A stretch of 64,000 bases of DNA. Source: Ceratopteris richardii (taxonomy: Eukaryota; Streptophyta; Polypodiopsida; Polypodiales; Pteridaceae). The stretch covers positions 185,847,855 through 185,911,854 of the forward strand of contig CM035413.1 of NCBI GenBank assembly GCA_020310875.1. The letters are read 5' to 3'. The notes below the pieces were generated by a model that was not told the origin of the DNA, did no database searches, and saw nothing but the letters and a program-made list of their open reading frames with translations. Of the stretch, positions 25,956-36,964 are shown one piece after another. Numbering within the stretch: the first letter of the stretch is position 1; every line of letters begins with the position of its first letter. Made by a program: the position numbers and the translations under genes.

Positions 25956-27224
25956 TTACATCAAACAATCATTAATGTACCAATTGAAGAAACTGATCAT
26001 ATTGTCTCTGTCACTAGAATGAATATGAAGTAATTTGTTTTTCCAAGAACTATAAGGGTACTTCTTGAAAATATACAAGGGGTTCTTATCTAGCAAATTC
26101 CCGTTGAGGGGTATATTGCTGCACAAGTGAAGCACCCTCCTGATCCCAACTAAGCAGGAGAAGAGGAAATTTTTCCCAATTCTGTCAAAAAGATTGTTGT
26201 TTCTACTTTTCCAAACATACCAAAGAATGTGAGCCCTTAAAATCTGCCACAAGGCAATGTCCATCTTGTTGGTTTCTCCAATAAGAAACTCCCTGACTCC
26301 AAGGGATTTGATTCCAGTAGTCTGGCAGTAGAAAAGGATGATTTTCCAGTATGCCATACTAGCTCTACATTTATAGAACAAATGCTCAAGATCTTCAACC
26401 TTGCCACAAGCTTTACAAAGACCTGCATCAATATTATACTTCCTAGCTCTGCTTCCAGTCCAGACACCTTTGTGGAGGATCAGCCATAAAAGGCAGGATT
26501 GCTTGTTAGACATAGGATAAGCCCAGATGCTTTGAAACCTGTACCTCCATTGCTGATGGGTCCAGGCCAGACCCCACTTATTATTCAACCTCGCACAGAT
26601 GCTTTTGATGTTGATGTGAGAATTTTTGAAGCAAGAGTACATGTCCTGAGCCACCTCAGAAATGTCAATAGGTTTGTCCCAAAGATTTTCTGTTCTCAGT
26701 CTCAGCAGCTGCAGTTTCTTTTCTTTGACTATCCGTTTGCAGGCCAAAGATAAATTGTTAGAATTCAAAATATGCAAATCCTCAATCACATGACCATTTC
26801 TCAATAGATCCTCCCATTTAATAAAACCATACTTTTTACATTTATGCCACCTTATAGGCAGGGAATCATTTCTAAAATTAGTAAACCACCCAACCCATAA
26901 AGAATCCTGCAGTAAAAATGAATAATTCTTGGCAAACCAGATGGGCAGCTTGTACCCTTCCTTGATAGACATCCAAACTCTCCAGAAATTAGAAACCAAT
27001 TGACTCCCTTTGGGGATAAAAATGGCAGGGGAAGACACAACATCCCAAAGAGAAAAATCAGACCAACTCTTATTGTTACTCAAACAAAAGTTGTTAGTAT
27101 TTCTTTTAATAAGGCAGGCCCAAAAGTCAGTTGAAGAGACAGCCCTTAGAATCCATTTTGCAGCCATTTGAATAGCCATCCTTGTGGGGCAAATAAGGCC
27201 AAGACCACCCTCAGACTTCTTCAT
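25956..27224 (-). pseudogene. LINE ORF2 carboxyl part with zf-RVT domain
   Basis: An open stretch of 422 codons. Residues 270-286 hold a zinc-binding C-x2-C-x7-H-x4-C pattern (C270, C273, H281, C286), preceded by a WLILHKGVWTG stretch. This is the reverse-transcriptase zinc-binding domain at the end of plant LINE ORF2 proteins. It stops about 140 bp before the poly(A) end. It is separated from the RT piece by disrupted sequence (27225-27620), where an in-frame remnant lies at 27306-27542. The first Met shown is internal, not a natural start. Confidence 0.88.
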
Positions 27225-27620
27225 ACAGCAAATCTTTCAGGCCACTTTTGGAATTTTAGAGTTCCCCCATAAGAATCTCTTGGACATAGCTATAACTTGG
27301 GCCAGCTACTTCTTGGTAGGCTGCCAACAAGCAAGGAAATATGTCAGACCAGAGAGAATATAATGCTTCAACACAAAAGCTCTTTGAGAGATGTTAGGCT
27401 GCATATCCATCCATTTAAAAATCTTCATTCTAAATTTATCCAGTACCCAGTCCCATCTCTGCTGATTGGTAATGTCAAAGCCCATAGGGATGCTCAGAAG
27501 CCTGAAGACTGTACCTTTTTTGATGATGTCACAACCTACCACTTGAACACACTCAGGAATAGTATCATTAGAAGCAAAAAAACCAGTTTTGTGATGATTA
27601 ACAATTGAACCACTAGCAGT

Positions 27621-28223
27621 TCAAAAGGTATTAAGACAATTTAAAAAAGTACTAGCAGACAAAGAATCAGCTCTCATCACAAGGTTATTATCATCAACAA
27701 ACATCTGCAGACAAAGTTTATCATGAGCTTGAGGAATTGCAATACCTTTTATAAATCCTTGATTGATACAATCCTTAACAAGCCAGCCAAGGGCATCACT
27801 AGTGATGGCAAAAAGCAAAGGGGCTAAGGGACAGCCTTGTCTTATGGATCTACAAAGCTTAAAAGGGGAGGACAGATGACCATTCATAGCAACTTTGGAG
27901 TGGGCATTGCCAAACAGGGTACTAGTGAATTTAATAAAGTTTTTCCCAGCACCAATATCATGAAGGGATTGGAGAATAAAATCCCACTCCATTCTATCAT
28001 AGGCCTTATCAAAATCAATTTTGAAGAAGAAAGTATCAATATTATTATCCTTAGCAAAGTCCATCCCTTCCCAAATAGAGATAATAGCATCAAGAATAAA
28101 TCTACCTCTAATAAACCCTTTCTGCTCAAGAAGAATAATGGTATCCATCAACGCACTCAGCCTTCTAGCAGGAGAGGAGGCATAATTTTGTACAGAGAAG
28201 TCAGACAAGAGATAGGTCTCCAA
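27621..28223 (-). pseudogene. LINE ORF2 reverse-transcriptase core
   Basis: A 200-codon open stretch with the non-LTR RT motifs in order: QKGFIRGR (residues 34-41), motif A KIDFDKAYD (68-76), SIRQGCPLAP (126-135), and the catalytic FVDD box (175-178). The FVDD form replaces the usual F/YADD. Target-primed reverse transcription would use this domain. It overlaps in another frame with the upstream RT piece, so at least one frameshift separates them. Confidence 0.93.
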
Positions 28224-28675
28224 TTGTTAAGATCATCCTTAGATCCTCTTTTGTGAATCAATTTAATAACTCCAGTATTAATGAAAGTAGAAAGAGACCC
28301 TCTACTTATGGCTTCTTGCCAGATCCAGAGGATAATGGGCACCAAGACTTCTTTAAACTCCTGAAAAAACTCATTAGGAATACCATCATGTCCAGGGGAC
28401 TTATAGGGCTTCAATTTACTAATGGTTTCTCTAACCTCACCAGCAGAGAGGGGGAGATCGAGGAGGGAGACCAAGCCTTGAGGAATCATTTTCTTCCTTT
28501 TAAGGGCAATGGTAGCTCTTGCACTCCAGATGTGGTCCCCTCTCTTGGGAGGCATAGAGAAAACATTGGTAAAGAAGGACACAGCCTCTTGCAAGTTCTC
28601 CTTGATACAAGAGGCAACCTCAACATTACTTTTTTTTAACAAGGGAATGAAATCTTTAGATTTTTTTTTTCTCAT
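28157..28675 (-). pseudogene. LINE ORF2 RT amino-terminal part
   Basis: A 172-codon stretch holding the RT entry motifs KPYKSPGHDGIPNEFF and LIHKRGSKDDLNNWRPIS, which precede motif A in L1-type elements. Upstream, 28672-28989 is a lysine-rich linker in a different frame. The frame changes again before the RT core at 28223. Confidence 0.9.
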
Positions 28676-28997
28676 GATCTCATATATGTGCTTATTAGGT
28701 TTATCAACTTTCCTAGCCCAAAACTCTCTGGACGTGACAAGGGCACCACAAGGATCTTCTGTCTCTTAACATTGCTACTTAAATTAGAGCACTCAATTCT
28801 GTCTATCTCTTTAAGATGCATCATTCTTCTGTTGTACCTAGCCTCCCTAGCTTTTTTCTTAAAGAAGGCAAGAGTGTGCTGAACTTCTTTAATAGCAGCC
28901 TCCCAAGCCTTAAGCGGGGAACAACCCCGGACAAAATGCTTTTCAAAAATAATGTTGACTTCCTTTTTAACCACAGGCACCTTAAACAAGGATATGT

Positions 28998-29759
28998 CTA
29001 CATGGGGCCAACCAGCTCTATAGGCAGGGTTATTACTAGACAGCTTGACATGAGAGGGACATGATCCGAAAGCTGAAGGGAGGAGTCAATAACACAACTG
29101 CTATTCCACAAATCTTGTAATATGGAGGAATTCATGTAGAACCTATCTAACCTGGCAGATAACCTATTATTAATACTCCTGTTATTCCAGGTATGCCCAG
29201 TATTAGTAGAAATATCAGAAAGATTATGCAAATTAACCAGTCTATCCCATTGATTTTTTTCAGTGCTAGCAATCACATTATTCCCATTGCCAATCCTGTC
29301 AGCTGAGTTAGTGACCATATTAAAATCACCAGTTAGAATTAAGTCACCATCAAGATTACCAATCTCCTCCCAGCACTTAGACCTGTCTAAAGAATTATTA
29401 GCTGCATACACACAAACAATAGTGAAATTAAAGGGATCTTTACACTTGAGGCCTATCCACTGATTGGAATCACTAGTCAAGGCCTTTTCAACAAACTGAT
29501 TGAGACTAGCCTTTATACCAATAGCAACACCACCTTTTCCATTGTGATTGGTGTGAAACCAAGTGGAGCTACTGGAAATAATCTTCAAGTTGGTCAGAAG
29601 TTGATCACCACCAAGTTGAAGCTCTTGCAGGCACATGAAATCAGGAACCAAAGAAACATCTTTTAACCAGTCACAAATAATCTTACCTCTAACAGGATCA
29701 GAGAGGCCTTTGGTATTAAGAGAAATAATGTTGAGGAAATCCATAAAAAAAACAATCAA
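28998..29759 (-). pseudogene. LINE ORF2 APE-type endonuclease
   Basis: A 253-codon stretch with the apurinic/apyrimidinic endonuclease fold signature: SLNTKG (N15), LQE (E46), TGDFN (D145, N147), the LDRFY block (204-208), and the catalytic SDH (231-233). This nuclease nicks the target DNA to prime reverse transcription. The nuclease motifs look intact. A TAG stop at 28998-29000 ends the frame before the linker to RT. Confidence 0.93.
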
Positions 29760-29879
29760 ACCAGAAAAAGACCAAACACTTTACTTTTTAAGATTCTTAA
29801 TCGGTTTAACAGTTGAACAATTAAACAAAAGTGATGAGGAAGGTATGCTTCAGGCAGGTTTCTTGGATGGTAATGATGA

Positions 29880-29896
29880 TTAAGAGGCAGTTTGTT
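29880..29896. repeat. LINE target-site duplication, right copy
   Basis: Second copy of TTAAGAGGCAGTTTGTT, after which unit A sequence resumes with GGGGATGTAAGG exactly as in unit B. Confidence 0.92.
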
Positions 29897-31240
29897 GGGG
29901 ATGTAAGGTCATGTTAAATTCATTTACATATGCCTTTTATATATCATTGCCTTAGAAGATCACTATGTGGGTTTTGAAGCTCCCATGTATGTGTGCACGT
30001 CTCTCCTCTCCTCTCTCTTCCTCCATCTCCTCCTTGCTCTTCTTGCAGAACCCACTAAAGGCCTTTACTAAGTGCAAAGGATGATGAATATGCACCTCAA
30101 ACATAAGCAAAAAGTACCGAAACACATGAACCTTGATCACGTGAAAACTTATCATCCCATAATACATTTGACAAGAATGTCCTTGAGAATAGTACCAAAA
30201 GTATTACATATTTGCATAGACACGAATGCAAAACACAATAAAAGTATATCATAGTTCATGGAGCAACCAATCCATGGTATGAAGAGCACATGCTACAAGA
30301 TAGAAGTACACACACCTACAACAAGAGAGAGACAAGCACACACATAGATGCAAACATGCATGCACGTGCATACACTCATAAGTAGGCAATAAATAAGTGC
30401 TCTAAGAAGTTCTCTATTGCTCAATAACACATATAGAGCTTTTAAGATTTCTAGACTCAACAAGCTGACCTCGAACAAGATAAACCTAACAAATGAGAGT
30501 TCTTCCACTTATATAGACTTTCGGAGAGCTTTGTCCACACTATAATGTGTAGCTTAGCTTTAAAATTAATATCCAAACGTCCTTTGAAGATCGAATGATG
30601 TCAAAAAATTATGAAATTGAGTATGGAGGTTCTACGATGCCCAAAAGCTCGAATACCACTCTCTGTTACAATATGGATTGATGTATATTTTCCAGTCTGT
30701 GTGAAAAGAAAAACTTTTACATATCACTTCTGAATCCTAATGCTGTAAATCCTCAATAGCGGAAAATAATAAAAAGAAAAATCCTATATCTTACTTCATT
30801 TTTTCCAGAACTAGAAAGATTAATATTGAAGAGATAAAATACAGAGGGGTAAAGCGAAGTTCACCCCTAGTAAAGGCCAAGATACCTCAAGGCAGCCAGA
30901 AAGGCCAGGTTACAATAGGGCATTAAGAAGGGCGCACATTTGACTCCTTTTCCTAGAATACAAATTAAGCAAGAGATATTTCCATTTCTTACTTCATGAT
31001 ATCTAATCGTACTGCAGATTTAGATAACCTTGTAGAAGTGCAAATCCAGAAAATCATAGACGATGGTCCATTCCTAGATCATCAGCCTATCCATATCAGG
31101 CGAATGCCATGTGGGCCATAATCAGCAGATTAAAATAGGCGCTACTCATTTTAATAATGCAATCGATGATGGCACTGTCATATGCAGACTTTCATGGCGG
31201 TGACGATTTTGTTGTTATCGGCATACAAAAAGGCTATCTC
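29897..31240. other. Third block of unit A: LTR-like and LINE-tail-like sequence
   Basis: No gene. At 30647-30658 GCTCGAATACCA resembles a degraded Met-tRNA primer site on the minus strand, followed by TGTTACAATATGG, a possible LTR edge at 30664. From about 30795 to 31235 the minus strand may be a short LINE 3' fragment: it contains a YADN-type box (FLYADNNKIVTAM) near 31215 and ends at a T-rich tract near 30795. Both assignments are tentative. Confidence 0.35.
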
Positions 31241-31262
31241 CATAATAATGATGATGATGATG

Positions 31263-31302
<40 letters not shown>

Positions 31303-31340
31303 CGATGTTAATAATAATAATAATAATAGTATTAATAATA
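31241..31340. repeat. (GAT)n/(AAT)n microsatellite at end of unit A
   Basis: GAT repeats then a long AAT run with a few interruptions. The junction to unit B lies directly after it. Confidence 0.9.
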
Positions 31341-32599
31341 ATACTAACTTGTGAACTACCAAGTTCCTCATTCTAATGACCTTGGCAACATTTGCCCTTG
31401 TATTAAGACTTCGCTTGGTCTTATACTTGAATCAATTTCTCCAATCAATGCTATCTACTAGATATCCACATCTTATACTTTTCTTTGATGAAAGTGATAC
31501 TAGTCATTCATCTTGATCATTATATAGTTTGGATATTCTATGTATCCTCAAAGCAAGTAAGTGGAATCGGAAAAGAAACAATTACAAGCCTTTGCTCAAT
31601 AAACATGAAGAAATAATAAAATTTTAGTATGTCTTGAATGCTTGGATGCATGTGCATACTAATTTTCTAAAAATTTTGACAGCGTAACGACGTAATTTTG
31701 AAAATCGAAAAAATTACGACAAGCAATTTTCATGATAATGGTGCCAGCAAGCATAATCTCTCTACAAATAGACCGAAAGGGGATTACACACCTTGACAAA
31801 TTTCACAATGCCGATAGGCACAATATAATTACAAGTAGACCAAAAGGGGATACATACTATGAGAAATTTATTTTTTTCTCCTCGCTAACCTGCAAGAAAA
31901 ATACTTAACTTTCCCTGCAAGAAGAATACATGCATCGCATAATACGAAGTCACATCTAAACTATGCATATAGTCTAGGTGCTATGGAAAATTGCATATTC
32001 TATATGCAATTTGATGCAAAAAGAGAGAAACAATGCATATAAATTGACAAGAGACTTATTTGGAGGTTCAAAAAAATAATTTGCAGGTGTGCATAGGTGT
32101 TGAAGATGTTCCACCCTTCATCGGAATAGATCTCCAAGTCTCGTCCAATTAGTTGTGGTTTAAGATGTTGCTCGAAAGAGGGTTGTTAAAGATGAATGGA
32201 TAAACTCTAAGTTCTTTTGATATGGGAATAGAAGCCCACAAGGTTTGTTGTAACCACTCTATGGAAAGAGCAATGAGAGAGCTTTCCACAACAATAAAAA
32301 TTTCTTAATTTGATATGGAAGCACCAAGTTATGGCTGAAAGTATGGAGAGAAGTTGGTGAAATTGGCTATGATTGCTTCAAATAAATAACTTCGACTTGT
32401 GCCTGTATTGTCCTCTGCAGCCCAGAATAGTGCACTCAGCAAGGACTAATCCCACATGCTTGGGCAAACCTGTCAAGGGTATATATATGGTGGGATGAAT
32501 GGTTCTACTCAAAGAGATAAAGTAAAGATTTCATCTTCGTGATTCCATGCCTTGTGCATGAGGCAAAGCTGGCCTGTTGGGTGGCAAATAAATTGTGTG

Positions 32600-33250
32600 A
32601 AAAAAAGGAGTAGACTGTTCTCGTTCCTATCTCTGCGAGCAGCACAGTGAGCACGTAGGCATGTCCTTCTGCCAATTAGGTGCTGGGACATTTCTAAATG
32701 CATGACGGCTTGGTATCCGCTCGGGAAACTCAGGGCATAGATGAGGAGGCTCGTGTATGGATAACATAGGGGGCGTTCCCATGGAAGCTAAGCTGAAGTC
32801 GACAACGACCTAGATCTTCACAATCTCTTCCAAAGAAAAAACGACGAAGAAGATGAACGACGCCGAAATACAACGCACGCCAAAAACGGCTCTGATACCA
32901 ATTGTAAGAAATCGCTTGAATGCTATGTGTGACTCTCCTCCCATCCATATATACCCTCTTGTACTCTAAAAATAGCAATGGTATACTTTAAAAATAACAA
33001 TGATCTAGAATAGTCTAGTGTGAACATGTGGCCATCATGCAAAACTTCTTCCCATTACTACCATAGCAGTTCCCATTACTACCAAAGTACCTTAGGATAT
33101 CCCCCGAGCTTGGGACCTTGGCTAGTTAGCCCTTGTCCCTCACACACATGGATTGATCCCTGTGGATCATATTGACTCATCCCCATGGATCATCCGTGTC
33201 ACAGATCCCTGTGGACCAATTTCTGATAGATGTGAAAGGCCAAATGTCTA
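32600..33250 (-). mobile_element. Copia-type LTR and leader fossil inside unit B
   Basis: Counterpart of 13960-14600: GCTCTGATACCA at 32889-32900, LTR edge TGTAAGAAATCG from 32903. Confidence 0.5.
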
Positions 33251-33643
33251 GTGAAGTATTTTGATAGCGATGCATCTTAATGGACTCTCCTTGTTGAGAG
33301 CTCCAGGATAATACCCTCAAAGTAGAATACCTAGATTTAGATGCCACACATAGTACTCTACACAGAGCCTATAGAATATGTAGAAAACACAGTAAATAGA
33401 GAGCATGAACATAGATTTCTTAGGTGTTCCAAGTGCGGGCCGACTTACAACCTGTGGTTGATCAGGTCGCTATATGTTTTATTAAAGAACATATATAAAA
33501 GTGTCCAACTACCATTTGGCCTTTCACATGGACACTAACGGTATCAAGTTATATGTGTTATAGGTGCTAGGATTGGGCATAGGTATCCAACATAGATACT
33601 CTATTTGAGAGACAATCTCATTTGTGTAGGATTTTAGCCTTAT

Positions 33644-33985
33644 GTGTGGTGTGAGGCTTTTCATGTCTCAATGTTTCTACCTATAAATAGGTCTATTGAC
33701 ATTCATGATGCACATGTATGCCAAGATACAAATGCTCAAATGGATGCACATATTGAGCATGTTTTGTATCCTAATGCTACTTATGCAGAGCATGATTTTG
33801 TTGATCATATAGGTGGTCTTGTGAAGCACACTTTTCAGGATCAATTGGATGCTTTAGAAGATGACATAAATGTTCATGTAGAGCTTTTTGATGATACTCA
33901 ATTAGAGTTAGATCACATATGGATTTTGGTGTTGATGTTGTGTAGTTATCTCATGTGGAGCATGATGATATACTTGGTGTGGTAG
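33644..33985 (+). other. Acidic open frame in tandem unit B, function unknown
   Basis: Partner of 24891-25232, 113 codons, differing at four residues (L to S, T to I, I to V, F to L). No known family. Probably not a functional gene. Confidence 0.25.
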
Positions 33986-35936
33986 AGAAGGATAGCTCTT
34001 ATAATACACAATGTTGGTAGACCATATTAGCTCTTAGGGTGCACAACTAGACATATACTTGGTTGAGAGGATGGCTGACTTGGATGGTGAGGAGTCAAGG
34101 GTTATGCAATCATTCTTGGATTCTCTCATGTTAGATGTTGACATAGATATGTCAAGATATGTTGTTCTTGATTATGGTGCTTTGGATGCCTTTGATATAG
34201 GCACGGATGACATGGTTAGGATAGCTAGAATAGAACATGTTTCATCAACATTCAGGAGTCTAATGTATGAGTTATTATGAATGAGAGTAGACATTGTAGT
34301 TGCTATTGGAGCATTTTCACTTGGAGTTGTCAGTCATTCAATGATTGAGATAGGCATAATGTGAATGGGAACTTCACACGAACATCATCAGTTCATGCAT
34401 GAGTCAGTTATAAGCTATATTCTTGTCGATATGAGTGTAGAGTAGTTAGACATTGATATGGGTTGAGATGCGGACTCTTTCTATGCATTATCGTATATTC
34501 CTACATCATTATTTATATGTGTTGCCATTGATAGTCACATGGACCCTTAAGAGGCAGTTTGTTGGGGATGTAAGGTCATGTTAAATTCATTTAAATATGC
34601 CTTTTATATATCATTGCCTTAGAAGATCACTATGTGGGTTTTGAAGCTCCCATGTATGTGTGCACGTCTCTCCTCTCCTCTCTCTTCCTCCATCTCCTCC
34701 TTGCTCTTCTTGCAGAACCCACCAAAGGCCTTTACTAAGTGCAAAGGATGATGAATATGCACCTCAAACATAAGCAAAAAGTATCGAAACACATGAACCT
34801 TGATCACGTGAAAACTTATCATCCCATAATACATTTGACAAGACTCTCCTTGAGAATAGCACCAAAAGTATTACATATTTTCATAGACACGAATGCAAAA
34901 CACAATAAAAGTATATCATAGTTCATGGAGCAACCAATCCATGGTATGAAGAGCACATGCTACAAGATAGAAGTACACACACCTACAACAAGAGAGAGAC
35001 AAGCACACACATAGATGCAAACATGCATGCACGTGCATACACTCATAAGTAGGCAATAAATAAGTGCTCTAAGAAGTTCTCTATTGCTCAATAACACATA
35101 TAGAGCTTTTAAGATTTCTAGACTCAACAAGCTGACCTCGAACAAGATAAACCTAACAAATGAGAGTTCTTCCACTTATATAGACTTTCGGAGAGCTTTG
35201 TCCACACTATAATGTGTAGCTTAGCTTTAAAATTAATATCCAAACGTCCTTTGAAGATCGAATGATGTCAAAAATTATGAAATTGAGTATGGAGGTTCTA
35301 CGATGCCCAAAAGCTCGAATACCACTCTCTGTTACAATATGGGTTGATGTATATTTTCCAGTCTGACTGTGTGAAAAGAAAAACTTAGTCTGACTGTGTG
35401 AAAAGAAAAACTTTTACATATCACTTCTAAATCCTGATGCTGTAAATCCTCAATAGCGGAAAATAATAAAAAGAAAAATCCTATATCTTACTTCATTTTT
35501 TTTTATAGAACTAGAAAGATTAATATTGAAGAGATAAAATACAGAGGGGTAAAGTGAAGTTCACCCCTAGTAAAGGCCAAGATACATCAAGGCACCAGAA
35601 AGGCCAGGTTACAACAGGGCATTAAGAAAGGCGCACATTTGACTCCTTTTCCTAGAATGCACATTAAGCAAGAGATATTTCCATTTCTTACTTCATGATA
35701 TCTAATCGTCCTGCAGATTTGGATAACCTTGTAGAAGTGCAAATCCAGAAAATCATAGACGATGGTCCATTCCTGGATCATCAGCCTATCCATATCAGGC
35801 GAACGCCATGTGGGCCATAATCAGCAGATTAAAATAGGCGCTACTCATTTTAATAATGCAATCAATGATGGCACTGTCGTATGCAGACTTTCATGGCGGT
35901 GACGATTTTGTTGTTATCGGCATACAAAAAGGCTAT

Positions 35937-35985
35937 CGCCATAATAATGATGATGACGATGATAATAATAATAATAATAATAATG
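35937..35985. repeat. (GAT)n/(AAT)n microsatellite at end of unit B
   Basis: Shorter version of the run ending unit A. The sequence then changes abruptly to GC-richer DNA (GGGGCGAGTCACC). Confidence 0.9.
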
Positions 35986-36964
35986 GGGCGAGTCACCTCG
36001 ACGTCATCCATGGCTCTTGGCGTCATCCATGGCTGAGCGGCTGAGCCCAGGCCCCAGACTCTGGAAATGGCGTGGGCCATGGAGCCGGAGATACCAGCTC
36101 CGCTCGTTTTACTGTACAGTGTAGACTGTGGAGCACGGTAGCGCCATTTTGGAGGTGTATGTGTCACAGTGTGTGTGAGATAGAGAGAGAAAGAGAGAGA
36201 GAGAGAAAGAGTCTGGACTCTGGAGACTGGAGTTCTGTGTGTGTGTGAGAGAGAGAGACGTGGATGCACGGATGCGCAGCACTGTTGGACGGTCCCGGCC
36301 CCAGGGCTCCTCCTGACGCAACTGAGCATGGGCACTGATTAGGACCTGGAATGGAATGGGCAACACACTTTTTGTACAACTGACCTTTTTTTTCCATTCC
36401 TTGTTTGTTTGCAGGGCTTTGCAGCTCGTCTAGTCTTGTTTGCAGCGCTTTGCAGCTCGTCTAGTCAGCATTGCCATCTGATGGGGTTGCAACATGAAAA
36501 CGACGACTCGAGCTACGCAACAAAACCTCGAAATCACTTATTCTCACTCCCTCTCTGTTTGTCTTTTTCTCGCCCTCGCATTGCAGAAAGTGAACATAAA
36601 TTTAAGAGGTAAACAACAGTGTACTGTGTACACTTGCAAAGTTGCACGCCGTTAATTTGATGCTCAAATGGGCATCAAACGCATATTTATTTATTTTTCT
36701 TCACAAACAAGGAAAGAGGATTACAGTAAACGAGGATTATTTCAAGAGAATCTTGCGCACAGAGTGTTTGTTCTTAACCATTATATCTTTCTCACTCTCA
36801 CATATTTTTTTCTTCCTGGCAGCCAAGTTTAGTGGCGAATGAGTTAGGGTTCCTTCTCCTCTTCGATGGGCTAGGGCCTCTTGGTTCCCTCTCTTGCGTT
36901 TTCCCCCCAACATTGGGGGGGCAGGCGCTTCTGCTGCTAGCGTGCTTGCTAAACCTCTGCTCAA
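35986..36964 (+). other. GC-richer leader before a LINE ORF1-like frame
   Basis: Base composition shifts clearly from the AT-rich surroundings. It holds GA/GT-rich tracts (36166-36262) and a 31-bp tandem duplication around TTTGCAGCTCGTCTAGTC (36405-36466). No coding frame is convincing. It may be the 5' untranslated leader of the element or gene that begins at 36965. Confidence 0.45.

Larger units (their letters stand above)
25811..29879 (-). mobile_element. L1-type LINE, 5'-truncated, 4.07 kb
   Basis: A non-LTR retrotransposon inserted in unit A. Its 3' end is at the left, marked by a short poly(T) run (25811-25821) that is the poly(A) tail read from the plus strand. It is flanked by a 17-bp duplication. 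The minus strand encodes an APE-type endonuclease, a non-LTR reverse transcriptase, then a CCHC zf-RVT domain, the usual plant L1 ORF2 order. No ORF1 lies upstream of the endonuclease, whose start is only 120 bp from the 5' border, so the copy was truncated on insertion. Several frame changes and stops make it inactive. Unit B shows the empty site. Confidence 0.95.
12703..31340. repeat. Tandem unit A, interrupted by two insertions
   Basis: Three blocks (12703-14920, 24785-25810, 29897-31340) join end to end as one unit of about 4.65 kb. They match unit B (31341-35985) in the same order and orientation. Both units start CTAACTTGTGAACTACC and end in an AAT microsatellite. The interruptions are the Gypsy element 14921-24784 and the LINE 25811-29879. 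By eye the two units differ at roughly 1-4% of bases, unevenly along the length. Confidence 0.9.
31341..35985. repeat. Tandem unit B, without insertions
   Basis: Collinear with unit A. It carries a single undisturbed ACTAACGGTATC at the Gypsy site (about 33532) and a single undisturbed TTAAGAGGCAGTTTG at the LINE site (about 34548). It has its own copies of the primer-site fossil (32889-32900), the acidic frames, the second primer-like site (near 35328) and the terminal AAT run. It also has a private 27-bp tandem duplication near 35361-35410. Confidence 0.92.

Noticed and set aside
31157-31376. Frames with poly-Asn, poly-Ile and Asp runs at 31157-31376 and 35856-36044
   Set aside because: They arise from the GAT/AAT microsatellites that end the tandem units.
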